A stretch of DNA of 64,000 nucleotides. Origin: Nocardia sp. BMG111209 (GTDB lineage Bacteria > Actinomycetota > Actinomycetes > Mycobacteriales > Mycobacteriaceae). The position numbers were made by a program, and so were the translations under genes. Position 1 is the first letter of the stretch. Every line of letters begins with the position of its first letter. The stretch lies in the NCBI RefSeq assembly GCF_000381925.1, contig NZ_KB907310.1, positions 558,001 through 622,000 of the forward strand, read 5' to 3'. Positions 9,416 to 20,415 of this stretch are shown one piece after another. The notes below the pieces were generated by a model. It worked only from the letters and a program-made list of their open reading frames with translations. It was not told where the DNA came from and did not search any database.

Positions 9416-10509
9416 CCGGGACACCGCCGTCGCAGAGTGTGTGGACCACGGCGTTGCGCGGCGGCGCGGCGACCGCGGCGGTGCTGGGTGCGCTGGCCGG
9501 GGCGCACGCGCTGCGCCGGGTGGGGGCCAGCGTGTGGTGGCCCGCCAATCGTGACGAGTTGCGCGACGAGGACTTCCTGCTGCTGGACCGCGATCCCGCC
9601 GACACCGTGGTCGCCGAGGACGGCGTGCGGCTGGCGGTCCGGAGCTGCGGTCCGGAGAATGCCCCTGCCACAGCGATTTTCGTGCACGGCTTCTGCAACA
9701 GCATGGAGTCCTTCCACTTCCAGCGCCGTGATCTCGAAAGTCGTTGGGGCGCACAGGTTCGCCTGGTGTTCTACGACCAGCGCGGGCACGGCCGCTCCGG
9801 TATCCCGACCCCCGGCAGTTGTACCGTGCCGCAGCTCGGGCGGGATCTGCTCGCCGTGATCGAGCAGGTCGTGCCGGACGGTCCGCTGCTGCTGATCGGA
9901 CATTCGATGGGCGGTATGGCACTGCTCGCCGCGGTCGCGCAGGCGCCGGACGCGGTGGTCGCCCGGGTGCGTGCGGTGGCGCTGCTGTCCACCGCGGCGG
10001 CCGAGGTGACCGCGACCGGTATGGGTCAGCTGCTGCGCAGTCCGGCGCTGGACGGGGTGCGGCTGGCCGCCCACCTCGCCCCGGCCCTGGTCCAGATGGG
10101 CCGGACCACCACCCGGCAGTTGCTGCGGCCGTTCCTGCACGTGAGCTCGTTCCACGGGGAGGTCAGCCCGACGCTGTCGCGGTTCACCACCTCGATGATC
10201 GACCGGGTGCCGACCGAGACCATGGTGGCCTTCTCCCGGGCCGTGGAGTTGCACGACGAGTCGGCGGCGCTGCCGCGGCTGGCGGCGCTGCCCGGACTGG
10301 TCCTCGCGGGGGCGCACGATCTGGTCATCCCGTTCGGCAACTCCCGTGCGCTGGCGCGGGATCTGCCGAACGCGGATCTGGTGCGGGTCACCGATGCCGC
10401 GCACATGGTCCACCTGCAGTACCCGGATCTGGTGAACGGAGGCCTGGACCGGCTCGCGGTGCGCGCGGGCCTGGTCGCGGCGGGGAAGGGTGTGGCGGTC
10501 CGTGGCTGA
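9412..10509 (+). CDS. alpha/beta hydrolase with N-terminal hydrophobic segment
   Basis: A 365-residue alpha/beta-hydrolase fold protein. Residues about 13-32 are hydrophobic (possible signal anchor). The nucleophile elbow is GHSMGG with Ser165, the acid is probably the Asp in AGAHDLVIP, and the histidine lies in DAAHMVHLQYP; HGFCNS and YDQRGHGRSG are the oxyanion and strand motifs. It overlaps alr by 4 bp and tsaE by 8 bp. A hydrolase gene between alr and tsaE is common in Nocardia-like genomes; the substrate is unknown. Confidence 0.85.
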   Translation: MTGTPPSQSVWTTALRGGAATAAVLGALAGAHALRRVGASVWWPANRDELRDEDFLLLDRDPADTVVAEDGVRLAVRSCGPENAPATAIFVHGFCNSMESFHFQRRDLESRWGAQVRLVFYDQRGHGRSGIPTPGSCTVPQLGRDLLAVIEQVVPDGPLLLIGHSMGGMALLAAVAQAPDAVVARVRAVALLSTAAAEVTATGMGQLLRSPALDGVRLAAHLAPALVQMGRTTTRQLLRPFLHVSSFHGEVSPTLSRFTTSMIDRVPTETMVAFSRAVELHDESAALPRLAALPGLVLAGAHDLVIPFGNSRALARDLPNADLVRVTDAAHMVHLQYPDLVNGGLDRLAVRAGLVAAGKGVAVRG

Positions 10510-10948
10510 CGAGCGCACGCTGCCGACGGTCGCGGACACCGAGGAGCTCGGCCGGGAACTGGCCGCCGACCTGACCGCCGGGGATCTGGTGATCCTGGAC
10601 GGCCCGCTCGGGGCCGGGAAGACCGCGCTGACCCGGGGCATCGCCGCCGGGCTCGGGGTCCAGGGGCGGGTCAGCTCGCCGACGTTCATCATCGCCCGGC
10701 AGCATCGCGCCGGAACGCATCCGGGTGCGGTCGCGCTGGTGCACGTCGACGCCTACCGGCTCGGCGGCGACCTGGACGAGCTGGACGCCCTCGACCTGGA
10801 CACCGACCTGGAGGACGCGGTCGTGGTGATCGAATGGGGTCTCGGGGTCGCCGAACATCTGACCGACCGGCATCTGCGGGTGCGGTTGCACCGGGCCGTG
10901 GATTCCGACGTCCGCACCGCCACCTGGGAGTGGGTCGGCGCGGCCTGA
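10502..10948 (+). CDS. tsaE: tRNA t6A biosynthesis ATPase TsaE
   Basis: The ATPase that works with TsaB-TsaD to regenerate the enzyme making threonylcarbamoyl-adenosine at tRNA position 37. The Walker A motif is GPLGAGKTAL; SSPTFIIARQH and HVDAYRLGG are the other conserved segments. The GTG at 10502 lies inside the end of the hydrolase gene (8-bp overlap), with GGGGAAGGG about 11 bases upstream; a GTG at 10490 is an alternative. 148 residues, normal length. Confidence 0.92.
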   Translation: MADERTLPTVADTEELGRELAADLTAGDLVILDGPLGAGKTALTRGIAAGLGVQGRVSSPTFIIARQHRAGTHPGAVALVHVDAYRLGGDLDELDALDLDTDLEDAVVVIEWGLGVAEHLTDRHLRVRLHRAVDSDVRTATWEWVGAA

Positions 10949-11002
10949 CGGTGGTGTACGGCCGGTGGGACGGGGATGACGTACCGGTATCGTTGGGCCA
11001 TC

Positions 11003-11719
11003 ATGCTTGTACTCGCAGTCGACACCGCGACGCCTGCCGTGACGGCGGGTCTGGTGGAGTTGACGCACGCCCCGCACGCGGATCGGGAGCCGGCGCCGCA
11101 GGCCCGCACCCTGGCCGCCCGGGTCACCGTCGACGCGCGTGCCCACAACGAGGTGCTGACCCCGCAGATCCTGGACTGCTTCGAGACCGCCAGGGTCGCG
11201 CGCGCCGATCTCGACGCCGTCGTGGTCGGTATCGGCCCGGGACCGTTCACCGGCCTGCGCGTCGGCATGGCGACCGCCGCCGCCTTCGGTGACGCGCTCG
11301 GCCTGCCGGTGTACGGGGTGTGCAGCCTGGACGCGATCGCCGTCGACGCCTGGCGCGATGTGCGCCCCGCCACCACCGGCGACAGCGCCCCCGAGGCGAC
11401 CGAACTGCTCGTGGTCACCGATGCCCGCCGCCGCGAGGTGTACTGGGCGCGATACCGGTCCGGCGGCGTGCGCGTCGCGGGACCGGAGGTGTGCCGCCCC
11501 GGCGATCTGGATCCCGGCCCGGCCACCGCGATCGCCGGCTCCGCCTCGCACGTCGACTTCTTCGATCTGCCGGTCCTGCCGGTGGAGACCCCGTCACCGT
11601 CCGGGCTGGTCCGCTGCGCCGCGACCCAACTGCTGGACCGCGCCGATCCGTCGCCGCTGGTGCCGCTGTATCTGCGCCGCCCGGACGCGGTCGAGCGCAG
11701 CTATCAGGCGATCCGATGA
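11003..11719 (+). CDS. tsaB: t6A biosynthesis protein TsaB
   Basis: The inactive TsaD paralogue that scaffolds the t6A complex. It starts [13 protein letters not shown], the standard ASKHA opening, so ATG 11003 is preferred over the upstream ATG at 10979. Conserved segments are HNEVLTPQI and [14 protein letters not shown] 54-bp gap separates it from tsaE, and it overlaps rimI by ATGA. 238 residues. Confidence 0.92.
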   Translation: MLVLAVDTATPAVTAGLVELTHAPHADREPAPQARTLAARVTVDARAHNEVLTPQILDCFETARVARADLDAVVVGIGPGPFTGLRVGMATAAAFGDALGLPVYGVCSLDAIAVDAWRDVRPATTGDSAPEATELLVVTDARRREVYWARYRSGGVRVAGPEVCRPGDLDPGPATAIAGSASHVDFFDLPVLPVETPSPSGLVRCAATQLLDRADPSPLVPLYLRRPDAVERSYQAIR

Positions 11720-12234
11720 CCAGCGGTCCGAGGGACGACACCACCGTGCGGATCGAACCGATGCGCCCGGCCGACATCGACCGCTGCGTGGAACTCGAGC
11801 AGGCGCTGTTCCCCGAGGACGATCCGTGGCCCGCGGCCGCGTTCCGGTCCGAGCTGAGCGGCTCGCACAACCGGTACGTGGTGGCCCGCGACGGCTTCGG
11901 CCGGATGGTCGGGTACGCGGGTATCTCGCTGCTCGGGACGCTCGACCATCCGGAGGCCGAGGTGCACACGATCGGGGTCGACCCGGCCTGTCATCGCGGC
12001 GGCGTCGGGACCCGGCTGCTGCGCGCGCTGCTGGCCGAGGCCGGGCTGCGCGGCGGGCCGGTGTTCCTCGAGGTGCGCACCGACAACACGCCGGCCATCT
12101 CGCTCTACGAGAAGCACGGTTTCCGGGTCGTCGGCCTGCGCAAGAACTACTACCTGCCCAGCGGCGCCGACGCCTACACGATGCTCCGTCCCGGACCGAC
12201 CGGCGGGGACCAGCCGAACGAGGTGCTCGCATGA
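11716..12234 (+). CDS. rimI: ribosomal protein S18-alanine N-acetyltransferase family
   Basis: A GNAT-fold N-acetyltransferase of 172 residues. Motif A is [19 protein letters not shown], and [17 protein letters not shown] is the characteristic RimI motif B. RimI acetylates the N-terminus of S18 and, in actinobacteria, probably other substrates. ATGA overlaps at both ends tie it to tsaB and tsaD, so the three are one translational unit. Confidence 0.9.
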   Translation: MTSGPRDDTTVRIEPMRPADIDRCVELEQALFPEDDPWPAAAFRSELSGSHNRYVVARDGFGRMVGYAGISLLGTLDHPEAEVHTIGVDPACHRGGVGTRLLRALLAEAGLRGGPVFLEVRTDNTPAISLYEKHGFRVVGLRKNYYLPSGADAYTMLRPGPTGGDQPNEVLA

Positions 12235-13262
12235 TCGTCCTGGGAATCGAGAGCTCCTGCGACGAGACCGGCGTCGGCATCGTCCGCCGGCACGCCGACG
12301 GCACCTGCGAACTGCTCGCCGACGAGGTGGCCTCCAGCGTCGACCAGCACGCGCGCTTCGGCGGCGTGGTCCCGGAGATCGCGTCCCGCGCGCATCTGGA
12401 GGCGATCGTCCCGGCGATGCGGCGGGCACTGGCCGCCGCGGGGGTCGAACGGCCCGACGCGCTGGCGGTCACCATCGGTCCCGGCCTCGCCGGTGCGCTG
12501 CTGGTCGGGGTCGCGGCCGCGAAAGCCTATGCGGCGGCGTGGGACATCCCGCTGTACGCGCTGAACCATCTCGGCGGCCACGTCGCCGTCGACACCCTCG
12601 AACACGGGCCGATGCCGCCGTGCGTCGCGCTGCTGGTGTCCGGTGGGCACACCCACCTGCTGCAGGTCACGGATCTGGCCGAGCCGATCGTGGAGCTCGG
12701 CAGCACCGTCGACGACGCGGCCGGCGAGGCGTTCGACAAGGTGGCCCGGCTGCTCGGACTCGGCTACCCCGGCGGCCCGGCGCTGGATGCCGCTGCGGCA
12801 CAAGGTGATCCGCACGCGATCGCCTTCCCGCGCGGGATGACCGGTCCGCGCGATCCGCGCTACGACTTCTCCTTCTCCGGGCTGAAGACCGCGGTCGCCC
12901 GCTACGTGGAGGCCGCCGGACGCGACGGCACCGAACTGCCGATCCCCGATATCGCGGCCTCCTTCCAGGAATCGGTCGCCGACGTGCTCACCATGAAGGC
13001 GATCCGCGCGACCGCCGACCTCGGTATCGACACCCTGGTACTCGGCGGCGGCGCCACCGCCAACACCCGCATCCGCTCGATGGCCGAACAGCGTTGTGCG
13101 GCAGCGGGTGTGCGGCTGCGCGTGCCGAAACCGCGGCTGTGCACCGACAACGGCGTCATGATCGCCACCCTCGGCGCGCACGTCATCGCGGGCGGCGCGA
13201 AACCGTCGGCCCTGACCGTGGCCACGGACCCCGGCCTCGCGGTGTCCACCAGCCAGCGGTAG
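12231..13262 (+). CDS. tsaD: tRNA N6-threonylcarbamoyltransferase TsaD
   Basis: Transfers the threonylcarbamoyl group to A37 of ANN-decoding tRNAs. It begins [18 protein letters not shown]; the metal-binding HxxxH is in NHLGGHVAV, with [28 protein letters not shown] and [11 protein letters not shown] as further signatures. 343 residues, normal. It ends one base before the convergent Dyp-type peroxidase stop, leaving no room for a terminator between them. Confidence 0.95.
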   Translation: MIVLGIESSCDETGVGIVRRHADGTCELLADEVASSVDQHARFGGVVPEIASRAHLEAIVPAMRRALAAAGVERPDALAVTIGPGLAGALLVGVAAAKAYAAAWDIPLYALNHLGGHVAVDTLEHGPMPPCVALLVSGGHTHLLQVTDLAEPIVELGSTVDDAAGEAFDKVARLLGLGYPGGPALDAAAAQGDPHAIAFPRGMTGPRDPRYDFSFSGLKTAVARYVEAAGRDGTELPIPDIAASFQESVADVLTMKAIRATADLGIDTLVLGGGATANTRIRSMAEQRCAAAGVRLRVPKPRLCTDNGVMIATLGAHVIAGGAKPSALTVATDPGLAVSTSQR

Positions 13263-13263
13263 G

Positions 13264-14463
13264 TCAGGTGACCAGCGCGCGGCCGTAGAAATCGGATTCG
13301 TCGCGCACGCCGGGCGGTACGAAGAAATAGCCGCCGCCGAAGGGCCGGATGTAGGCGGTGAGCGGTTCGTCGGTCAGCCGGCGCTGGATCGTCTCGAACT
13401 GCCGCTGTGGATCGTGCTGGTAGCACAGGAAGACCAGGCCCTGATCGAGGTTGCCCAGCTCGTCCACGCCCTGGTCGTAGTTGAAGGCGCGGCGCAGGAT
13501 CCGGTTGTCCGCGGTATCCGGGGTGCGCGGGTTGGCGCGCCGGATGTGCGAGGTCAGCGGGGTGAGCACACCCTGGGGATCGTCGGCGTAGTCCGGTTCG
13601 TCGGTCTCCCGGTAGCCGTCGAGCGGAGCGCCGGTGTCGCGGTCGCGGCCGAGGATCCGTTCCTGCCCGGTGCGGTCGACCCGGTCCCAGGATTCCACCA
13701 GCATCCGGATCAACCGGATCACCAGATAGGTGCCGTCGGCGATCCACGCCGGACCCGGGACCTTCCCGGTCCAGATCAGCCGATCGTATTCGGCGGCACG
13801 GGGATTGACGGTCCCGTCCTTGAATCCGAGCAGGTTGCGCGGCGTCCCGTCCGGTCGCGGCGGACTGACGAAACCGTCGATCCGCCAGCGCGGCCGCAGC
13901 CCACCGAGCGTGGCGCGGCCGAGCTCACGCAGCGCGTGTACGCAGGTGTCGAGGTCGGGCGCGCTCAGTTGCACACTCAGGTCGCCGTGACACCACCCCG
14001 GGCGCAGCCGATCGTTCGGGAACGCCGGCATGGTCGTCAGTGCGGCCGGTCGCCGTCCGGACAACCCGAACCGCTCGAACAGCGAGGCTCCGAATCCCAC
14101 CGTGACGGTCGGCGCCGAGGCGGGTCGATCCGGGCCCAGCAACCCGTCGTCCGACGGCGGCGTGGTGATATCGGGCGCGGCCCCGCAGGCCAGCCGGCGT
14201 GCCCGATCGGTCAGCGCGCGCAGCAATTCGACCAGTTCGGCCGGGGTCCGGACGGTGACGTCGAACGCGGTGAACACGGTGTGGCTGCCCGGTGCCGGCG
14301 ATCGCTCGATACCGGCCTGGTGCACGCCGTGGAACGGCTGCGGCGCCGCGCTCAGGAAGGCCGTGCCGGGGTCGGCCGCCGAGGCGGCGGTGACGGCGCC
14401 GCCCACCCCGGCGACCACCGTGCCGCGCAGGAAGGCTCTCCGGTCGAAGGGGGGAATCACCAC
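13264..14463 (-). CDS. TAT-exported Dyp-type haem peroxidase (EfeB/DypB-like)
   Basis: A dye-decolourising-type peroxidase of 399 residues. The N-terminus DRRAFLRGTVVAGVGG is a twin-arginine signal, so export as a folded holo-protein is likely. The family GXXDG motif is GFKDGT, and the C-terminal FGGGYFFVPP and DQGLVFLCYQ segments are typical of the EfeB/deferrochelatase branch. No efeU or efeO gene is next to it. Two GTG codons in tandem (14463, 14460) follow GGAAGG. Confidence 0.9.
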   Translation of the reverse strand: MVIPPFDRRAFLRGTVVAGVGGAVTAASAADPGTAFLSAAPQPFHGVHQAGIERSPAPGSHTVFTAFDVTVRTPAELVELLRALTDRARRLACGAAPDITTPPSDDGLLGPDRPASAPTVTVGFGASLFERFGLSGRRPAALTTMPAFPNDRLRPGWCHGDLSVQLSAPDLDTCVHALRELGRATLGGLRPRWRIDGFVSPPRPDGTPRNLLGFKDGTVNPRAAEYDRLIWTGKVPGPAWIADGTYLVIRLIRMLVESWDRVDRTGQERILGRDRDTGAPLDGYRETDEPDYADDPQGVLTPLTSHIRRANPRTPDTADNRILRRAFNYDQGVDELGNLDQGLVFLCYQHDPQRQFETIQRRLTDEPLTAYIRPFGGGYFFVPPGVRDESDFYGRALVT

Positions 14464-14767
14464 GACGCCTTCCGGCGGACACCGGCAACGGCGTGCGGGG
14501 CCGGACGTTGCGAACCTCCGGCGGAGGTGGCATCGGACGTGCGGTCACGGGCCGTGAGATCGATGGCCGCGGCGGCTGTCGATACGGCCGGCATCGAACA
14601 CCTTCGCCTTGGAAAGCCCATGACCAGTTCAGCCTAGGGCGACCGATCGCGCCCGACGGCGGTGGCGGCCATATGTATGGCGAATGTTGACGTCGATGTG
14701 AGGCGCGGCGGCAGATGGCTCCCGACTCGATACCGTCCGCGGCACCGGCGGGCTCGCCGCCGCCGGG
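14464..14767. other. 304-bp non-coding leader of the peroxidase gene
   Basis: Lies between the Hsp70-like gene's stop and the peroxidase start, both on the minus strand. I see no gene and no clear hairpin; a promoter for the peroxidase is expected here but no strong -35/-10 pair stands out. Confidence 0.5.
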
Positions 14768-16228
14768 CTAACCGTGCCGGTGCAGCAGGAGGACGACGCC
14801 GTCGGCGTCGAGGTGGGCCGAGGCCGGCATCGAGGCGTGTTCCGGGTCGGACTCCGATTCCGGCTCCTGCGGCGGCGTGGTCGGCTCGGGCAGCAGGCGG
14901 GAGCGCGACGGTTCGACCGTGCCGCCCAGCAGCGGGCCCAGCAGGCGCGGCAGATCCGGCAGCGGGATCGGCGGCAGGTTCGGGTCGGGGCGCAGCTGCG
15001 GGCTGCCGGAGGGTTGCCCGGCGTAGGTGGTCGGCGCCGGATTGGCCGGTGCGACGGTGCCGCTGCGTCGATCCGGTTCGCGGGACTGGCCGATGCTGGT
15101 GGCCGTGGGAACGGCGGATCCCGCGGTGGTGGTCGGCAGCTGGGCGGTGTTGCTGGTGTTGGCCGGGGTGACGTCGTGGTTGGTCGGTACCAGTTCCTTC
15201 ACGCCGTAGCCGACCACGAGGCCCACCACCACGACCGCGCCCGCCAGGGTGCCGATCAGCTTGGTGAAGGTGGCCGCCGGCGCGTCGCCACCCGATCCGG
15301 CCGCGGCGTGGTCGGGCTGCATCTCGTCGGCGACCAGCGCGGCGCCCTTGGCGATGACCGACTCCGGCTCCGGCAGGGTGGACACCGGCACGTCGAGCAG
15401 CCGGTTCAGCCCGGAGACGAGTGCGGGGATATTGGCCCCGCCGCCGATCACGATGACCGATTCGGGCCATTTCGGCGCCCGGGAGAACACCCCGCCCGCG
15501 AATCCGGCGGCCTCGCGCAGCAGATCGGCCACCAGCTCCTCGAAATCGGCGCGGGTGAGTTTCAGCGGCTGGCCGGCCACATGGTCGATGGTGACGGCCG
15601 GCGCGATGGACAGATGCTCCTTGGCCGCGCGGCTGCGGTTGATCAGCATCGCGCGGTTGGGCCGGGTGCCCCGGCGCAGGAAGTGACAGTCCAGCAGGTG
15701 CTGGTAGATCAGCTCGTCGACGGCGTTGCCGCTGATGGTGGTGCTGCGCTCGGTGCGCAGCACCTGCTCGTCGACCAGATCGGCGACCGTGATGGTCATA
15801 CCGGTGGCGCCGAGGTCGACGACGGCGACGGTCCGGTACCGGTCCAGCAGACCGGTGTGGCGCAGATACGCCAGTGCCGCAGTGCTTTCCGAGATCAGTT
15901 TGACGTCGCGACGCTGCTTGCCGATGGCCGACCGGATCACCATCTCCTGCTCGCGGTCGCGATACGCGACGGCGATGGCGCCCGGCGGTTCGGCCGCCTC
16001 CGCGGGCGAGGTGCCGAGCCCGGTGGAGTGCACCGGATACGGGAAGTCGCGCGGTAGCTGGGTGGTCATCAGCTCGATCGAGGACGCCACCAGATCACCG
16101 AGGTCGGAATGCGCCATATCCGCCGAGACGACGCGGTAGTCGAAGCTCTGCGCACCGTGGGGCGCGGTCGCGACCAGGGCCGAGCACACGACCTCGTTGC
16201 CGGCGGAGATACCGAGGGATGTTCGCAT
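14768..16228 (-). CDS. Hsp70-like ATPase-domain protein with a membrane anchor
   Basis: 486 residues. Residues about 1-310 resemble the Hsp70/DnaK nucleotide-binding domain: VVDLGATGMTITV (phosphate 2) and VIVIGGGANIPALVSGL (adenosine motif). The first phosphate loop is degenerate (SLGISAGNEVV instead of DLGTT). A transmembrane helix follows (LIGTLAGAVVVVGLVVGYG) and then a Pro/Thr-rich tail, probably outside; there is no substrate-binding domain. ATG 16228 has GGGAGGT five bases upstream. It is divergent from groES, which suggests an envelope or stress role, but this is inference. Confidence 0.8.
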   Translation of the reverse strand: MRTSLGISAGNEVVCSALVATAPHGAQSFDYRVVSADMAHSDLGDLVASSIELMTTQLPRDFPYPVHSTGLGTSPAEAAEPPGAIAVAYRDREQEMVIRSAIGKQRRDVKLISESTAALAYLRHTGLLDRYRTVAVVDLGATGMTITVADLVDEQVLRTERSTTISGNAVDELIYQHLLDCHFLRRGTRPNRAMLINRSRAAKEHLSIAPAVTIDHVAGQPLKLTRADFEELVADLLREAAGFAGGVFSRAPKWPESVIVIGGGANIPALVSGLNRLLDVPVSTLPEPESVIAKGAALVADEMQPDHAAAGSGGDAPAATFTKLIGTLAGAVVVVGLVVGYGVKELVPTNHDVTPANTSNTAQLPTTTAGSAVPTATSIGQSREPDRRSGTVAPANPAPTTYAGQPSGSPQLRPDPNLPPIPLPDLPRLLGPLLGGTVEPSRSRLLPEPTTPPQEPESESDPEHASMPASAHLDADGVVLLLHRHG

Positions 16229-16571
16229 GTTCACCTCCCTTCGTGCGGATGGTCACGGTGTTGCCGACCATCTCGAACGGACAGCGCGGGCGTCTCGCGG
16301 GGTTGGCAATGAGCCCGGGCACCGGATCCGGCTGAGCCCTCGTCCGTTCGGGTGTCGGGACCAGCCACGATCACTTGCGTCTTGCTCTCGTCTAGGCGTG
16401 CAGGGGTGAAGCAGGTTGGTGGAGCTGATCGGTCATCACGGCGCGACAACAGGCGTCACACCGACCGTCGTCCATACTGTCACAATCCGTTATTGGACTG
16501 TTACAGATTTCTCGAATCAATTCCCGTGTCCCGTGACGAGTTCTTCGGGTAGCACTACCCGCCCTTGAGCG

Positions 16572-16598
16572 CTGGCACTCTCGTGTATAGAGTGCTAG
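16572..16598 (+). promoter_or_regulatory. CIRCE element (HrcA operator) and groES promoter
   Basis: CTGGCACTC-N9-GAGTGCTAG is a 27-bp inverted repeat matching the CIRCE consensus TTAGCACTC-N9-GAGTGCTAA at all but the outer positions. TTGAGC (16565-16570) and TATAGA (16586-16591) form a plausible promoter with 15-bp spacing that the operator overlaps, so HrcA binding would block it directly. Confidence 0.93.
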
Positions 16599-16756
16599 TG
16601 GCACTGGATGTGCTCAGATGCCAGCTCGACTACTGGGCAGGGTTCCGGCACCCGCGACGACGGGGCTATGCGCAGAGTCGACACCGTGACCGAAACCGTG
16701 AGTCCGGGGAACAGCCCCGGACGACCACATCATCCCCTGAAAGTGGAGGGCTCAAC

Positions 16757-17059
16757 GTGGCGAGCGTGAACATCAAGCCGCTCGAGGACAAGATCCTCGT
16801 CCAAGCCGGTGAGGCCGAGACGACGACCGCCTCCGGCCTGGTCATTCCCGACACGGCGAAGGAGAAGCCCCAGGAGGGCACCGTCGTCGCCGTCGGCCCC
16901 GGCCGCTGGGACGAAGCCGGCGCCAAGCGGATCCCGGTGGACGTCCAGGAGGGCGACACCGTCATCTACAGCAAGTACGGCGGCACCGAGATCAAGTACA
17001 ACGGCGAGGAGTACCTGATCCTGTCGGCGCGCGACATCCTGGCCGTCGTCAACAAGTGA
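16757..17059 (+). CDS. groES: co-chaperonin GroES
   Basis: The 100-residue heptameric lid of the GroEL chaperonin. [11 protein letters not shown] opens the fold, [20 protein letters not shown] holds the mobile loop, and [15 protein letters not shown] ends it. The GTG at 16757 has GGAGGG six bases upstream; the frame stays open upstream through the CIRCE element, but that is leader. It is probably repressed by HrcA. Confidence 0.96.
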   Translation: MASVNIKPLEDKILVQAGEAETTTASGLVIPDTAKEKPQEGTVVAVGPGRWDEAGAKRIPVDVQEGDTVIYSKYGGTEIKYNGEEYLILSARDILAVVNK

Positions 17060-17076
17060 CCTTCCGGTCGTGACAA

Positions 17077-18862
<1,786 letters not shown>

Positions 18863-18904
18863 TCGGCGTCCCGGCGAGAGCCGACCGGCGTCCCGACGCA
18901 GCGC

Positions 18905-18936
18905 GGGCCGGGCACATCCACGGATGTGCCCGGCCC
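18905..18936. terminator. bidirectional terminator, groEL1 / anti-sigma
   Basis: A near-perfect 15-bp stem GGGCCGGGCACATCC / GGATGTGCCCGGCCC with a two-base centre, followed on the plus strand by CTCGTGCTTTT. It sits between the convergent groEL1 and anti-sigma genes. Confidence 0.85.
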
Positions 18937-18957
18937 CTCGTGCTTTTCGCGTACCGG

Positions 18958-19233
18958 CTACGGCCGGCCCGGCGGCTGTCCGCCGTTCCGGCCCGGATCG
19001 GAGACGGGTGGCAGTGCGGCCAGCAGGCGCTCCCGCAGCGCCGCCGGCGGCTCGGTGGCCACGGCGGCGGCGATCACGGTCAGAGCTTCCCGGGTGCGTT
19101 CCACTTCCCGGGTGAAGGCCGCGCGCAGCACGGGATCCGCGCTGTCGAGTAGTTCCGCCACCGCGCGCCGGTCTTCGTCGCCGATCGACCCGAGCGCTAC
19201 CGTGTGCGCGAGATCGATCTGGCTTTCGTTCAT
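18958..19233 (-). CDS. soluble RskA-like anti-sigma domain protein
   Basis: A 91-residue protein resembling only the N-terminal, sigma-binding domain of RskA: DLAHTVALGSIGDEDRRAV, then FTREVERTREALTVIAAAV and EPPAALRERLLAAL. It stops at a Gly/Pro tail where RskA proteins enter their membrane helix, so there is no transmembrane or extracellular part and no zinc-binding HxxxCxxC. Its ATG lies one base after the sigma factor stop, so the two are coupled. It probably sequesters that sigma factor in the cytoplasm; how it would be released is unknown. Confidence 0.75.
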   Translation of the reverse strand: MNESQIDLAHTVALGSIGDEDRRAVAELLDSADPVLRAAFTREVERTREALTVIAAAVATEPPAALRERLLAALPPVSDPGRNGGQPPGRP

Positions 19234-19234
19234 C

Positions 19235-19876
19235 TCACGTCACTCCCAAACTCTTCTTCAGTCGTGTCAAGCCGTCCCGGATGCGGGATTTGACCGTTGG
19301 TAACCCTACGCCGAGATAGGTTGCCACCTCGGCATATGTGCGCCCGCCGAAGTAGGCCAGCGAGATCGCCTCCCGTTGCGTCTCGGTCAGCGCCGCCATG
19401 CCCGCCCGCACCGCCTGCTGTTCGAGCCGCCGGCCGACCTCTTCGGTGACCTCGTCGAACTCGTGTCCCAGAGTGCTGATGCCGTAGGCCACTTCGCGCT
19501 GGGCGTGGGCCTGTTCGGCGCGCACCCGGTCGACCGCGCGGCGATGGGCGAGGGTCATCAACCAGGTGACCGCCGAGCCCTTGGCCGGGTCGAAATTGGG
19601 GGCGGTACGCCAGATCTGGAGGTAGACCTCCTGCGTGGTCTCCTCGGCGTAGCCGGGGTCGTGTAGGACGCGCAGCACCAGTCCGAACACGCGGGCGCAG
19701 GTGCGGTCGTACAGCTCGGCGAAGGCCTGCTGATCCGACTGCCCGCAGCGTTCGAGAAGTGCGGCGAGTTCGATGCTTTCGGCTGCGCGTGCCGTGATCG
19801 CAGAGTCTCCGCCCGGCCCGCTCCCGATTGCTTCCTGGAACGAGTCGCCCTCTGCGGCCGGCGGCCGCGTTGTCAC
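19235..19876 (-). CDS. sigK: ECF sigma factor, SigK (ECF19)-like
   Basis: A 213-residue extracytoplasmic-function sigma factor. Region 2 covers FAELYDRTCARVFGLVLRVL and AEETTQEVYLQIW, and region 4 is LTETQREAISLAYFGGRTYAEVA with TVKSRIRDGLTRLKK. The frame is open to 20077, but GTG 19876 with GGAG four bases upstream gives a normal start. It is followed by its likely anti-sigma. The SigK name rests on the RskA-like partner and general resemblance. Confidence 0.8.
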   Translation of the reverse strand: MTTRPPAAEGDSFQEAIGSGPGGDSAITARAAESIELAALLERCGQSDQQAFAELYDRTCARVFGLVLRVLHDPGYAEETTQEVYLQIWRTAPNFDPAKGSAVTWLMTLAHRRAVDRVRAEQAHAQREVAYGISTLGHEFDEVTEEVGRRLEQQAVRAGMAALTETQREAISLAYFGGRTYAEVATYLGVGLPTVKSRIRDGLTRLKKSLGVT

Positions 19877-20121
19877 AACGCTCCGATCTGTGTCATCGGC
19901 GACCACCGTAGCGTGGCGCCGGAACCTCCTCTCGGCTGGGGTGTCGGGAAACCACTTGTGTCCCAGTGGCTTTCGGACATTCCTCCCAACACGCCGAGGG
20001 TGTTCGACAGGAGACACGCCGTGACCCACTGCACCGGCCGCCGGAGTGGCCGGTTGTTTGCTAGGCATTCGGCGCACCCTGCGCTACGGATGGCCCGCAG
20101 CGAAGAGGAAATTTCGCCGCG

Positions 20122-20415
20122 CTAGACGGCCAGGCGGCGGCGGTTGCGCCGGGCGTGCATCTCGCGTTCGGTTTCGGACATCCCGCCCCAGATGCCGTAG
20201 GGCTCGCTGACCTTCAGCGCGTGGCTGCGGCACTGCATCAGCACGGGGCAGGTGCGGCAGATCTCCTTGGCGCGCATCTCGCGCTGGGCCCGGGCGCGGC
20301 CCCGCTCACCGTCGGGATGGAAGAAGACCGACGAGTCCACGCCACGGCAGGAACCGCGCATCTGCCAGTCCCAGACGTCCGCGTTCGGACCTGGAAGGTG
20401 GGTGGGCATGGGCAT
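20122..20415 (-). CDS. whiB3: WhiB-family iron-sulfur regulator, WhiB3-like
   Basis: A 97-residue [4Fe-4S] transcription regulator that binds the housekeeping sigma factor. The four cluster cysteines are Cys23, Cys53, Cys56 and Cys62 (C-x29-C-x2-C-x5-C). The turn motif is GIWGG (74-78), and a basic tail (HARRNRRRLAV) provides DNA contact. ATG 20415 follows AGGAG by five bases. The position between groEL1/sigK and sigD fits the mycobacterial whiB3 neighbourhood; redox control of lipid metabolism is the known role there. Confidence 0.9.
   Translation of the reverse strand: MPMPTHLPGPNADVWDWQMRGSCRGVDSSVFFHPDGERGRARAQREMRAKEICRTCPVLMQCRSHALKVSEPYGIWGGMSETEREMHARRNRRRLAV

Noticed and set aside
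6485..9922. A very long minus-strand open frame opposite nnr and alr
   Set aside because: High-GC codon use on the plus strand leaves the antisense frame free of stops. Both plus-strand genes have full family motifs and the antisense product is only Arg/Pro/His-rich.
16565..16756. Longer GroES start upstream
   Set aside because: It would put the CIRCE element and promoter inside the coding sequence; GGAGGG before GTG 16757 is the better start.
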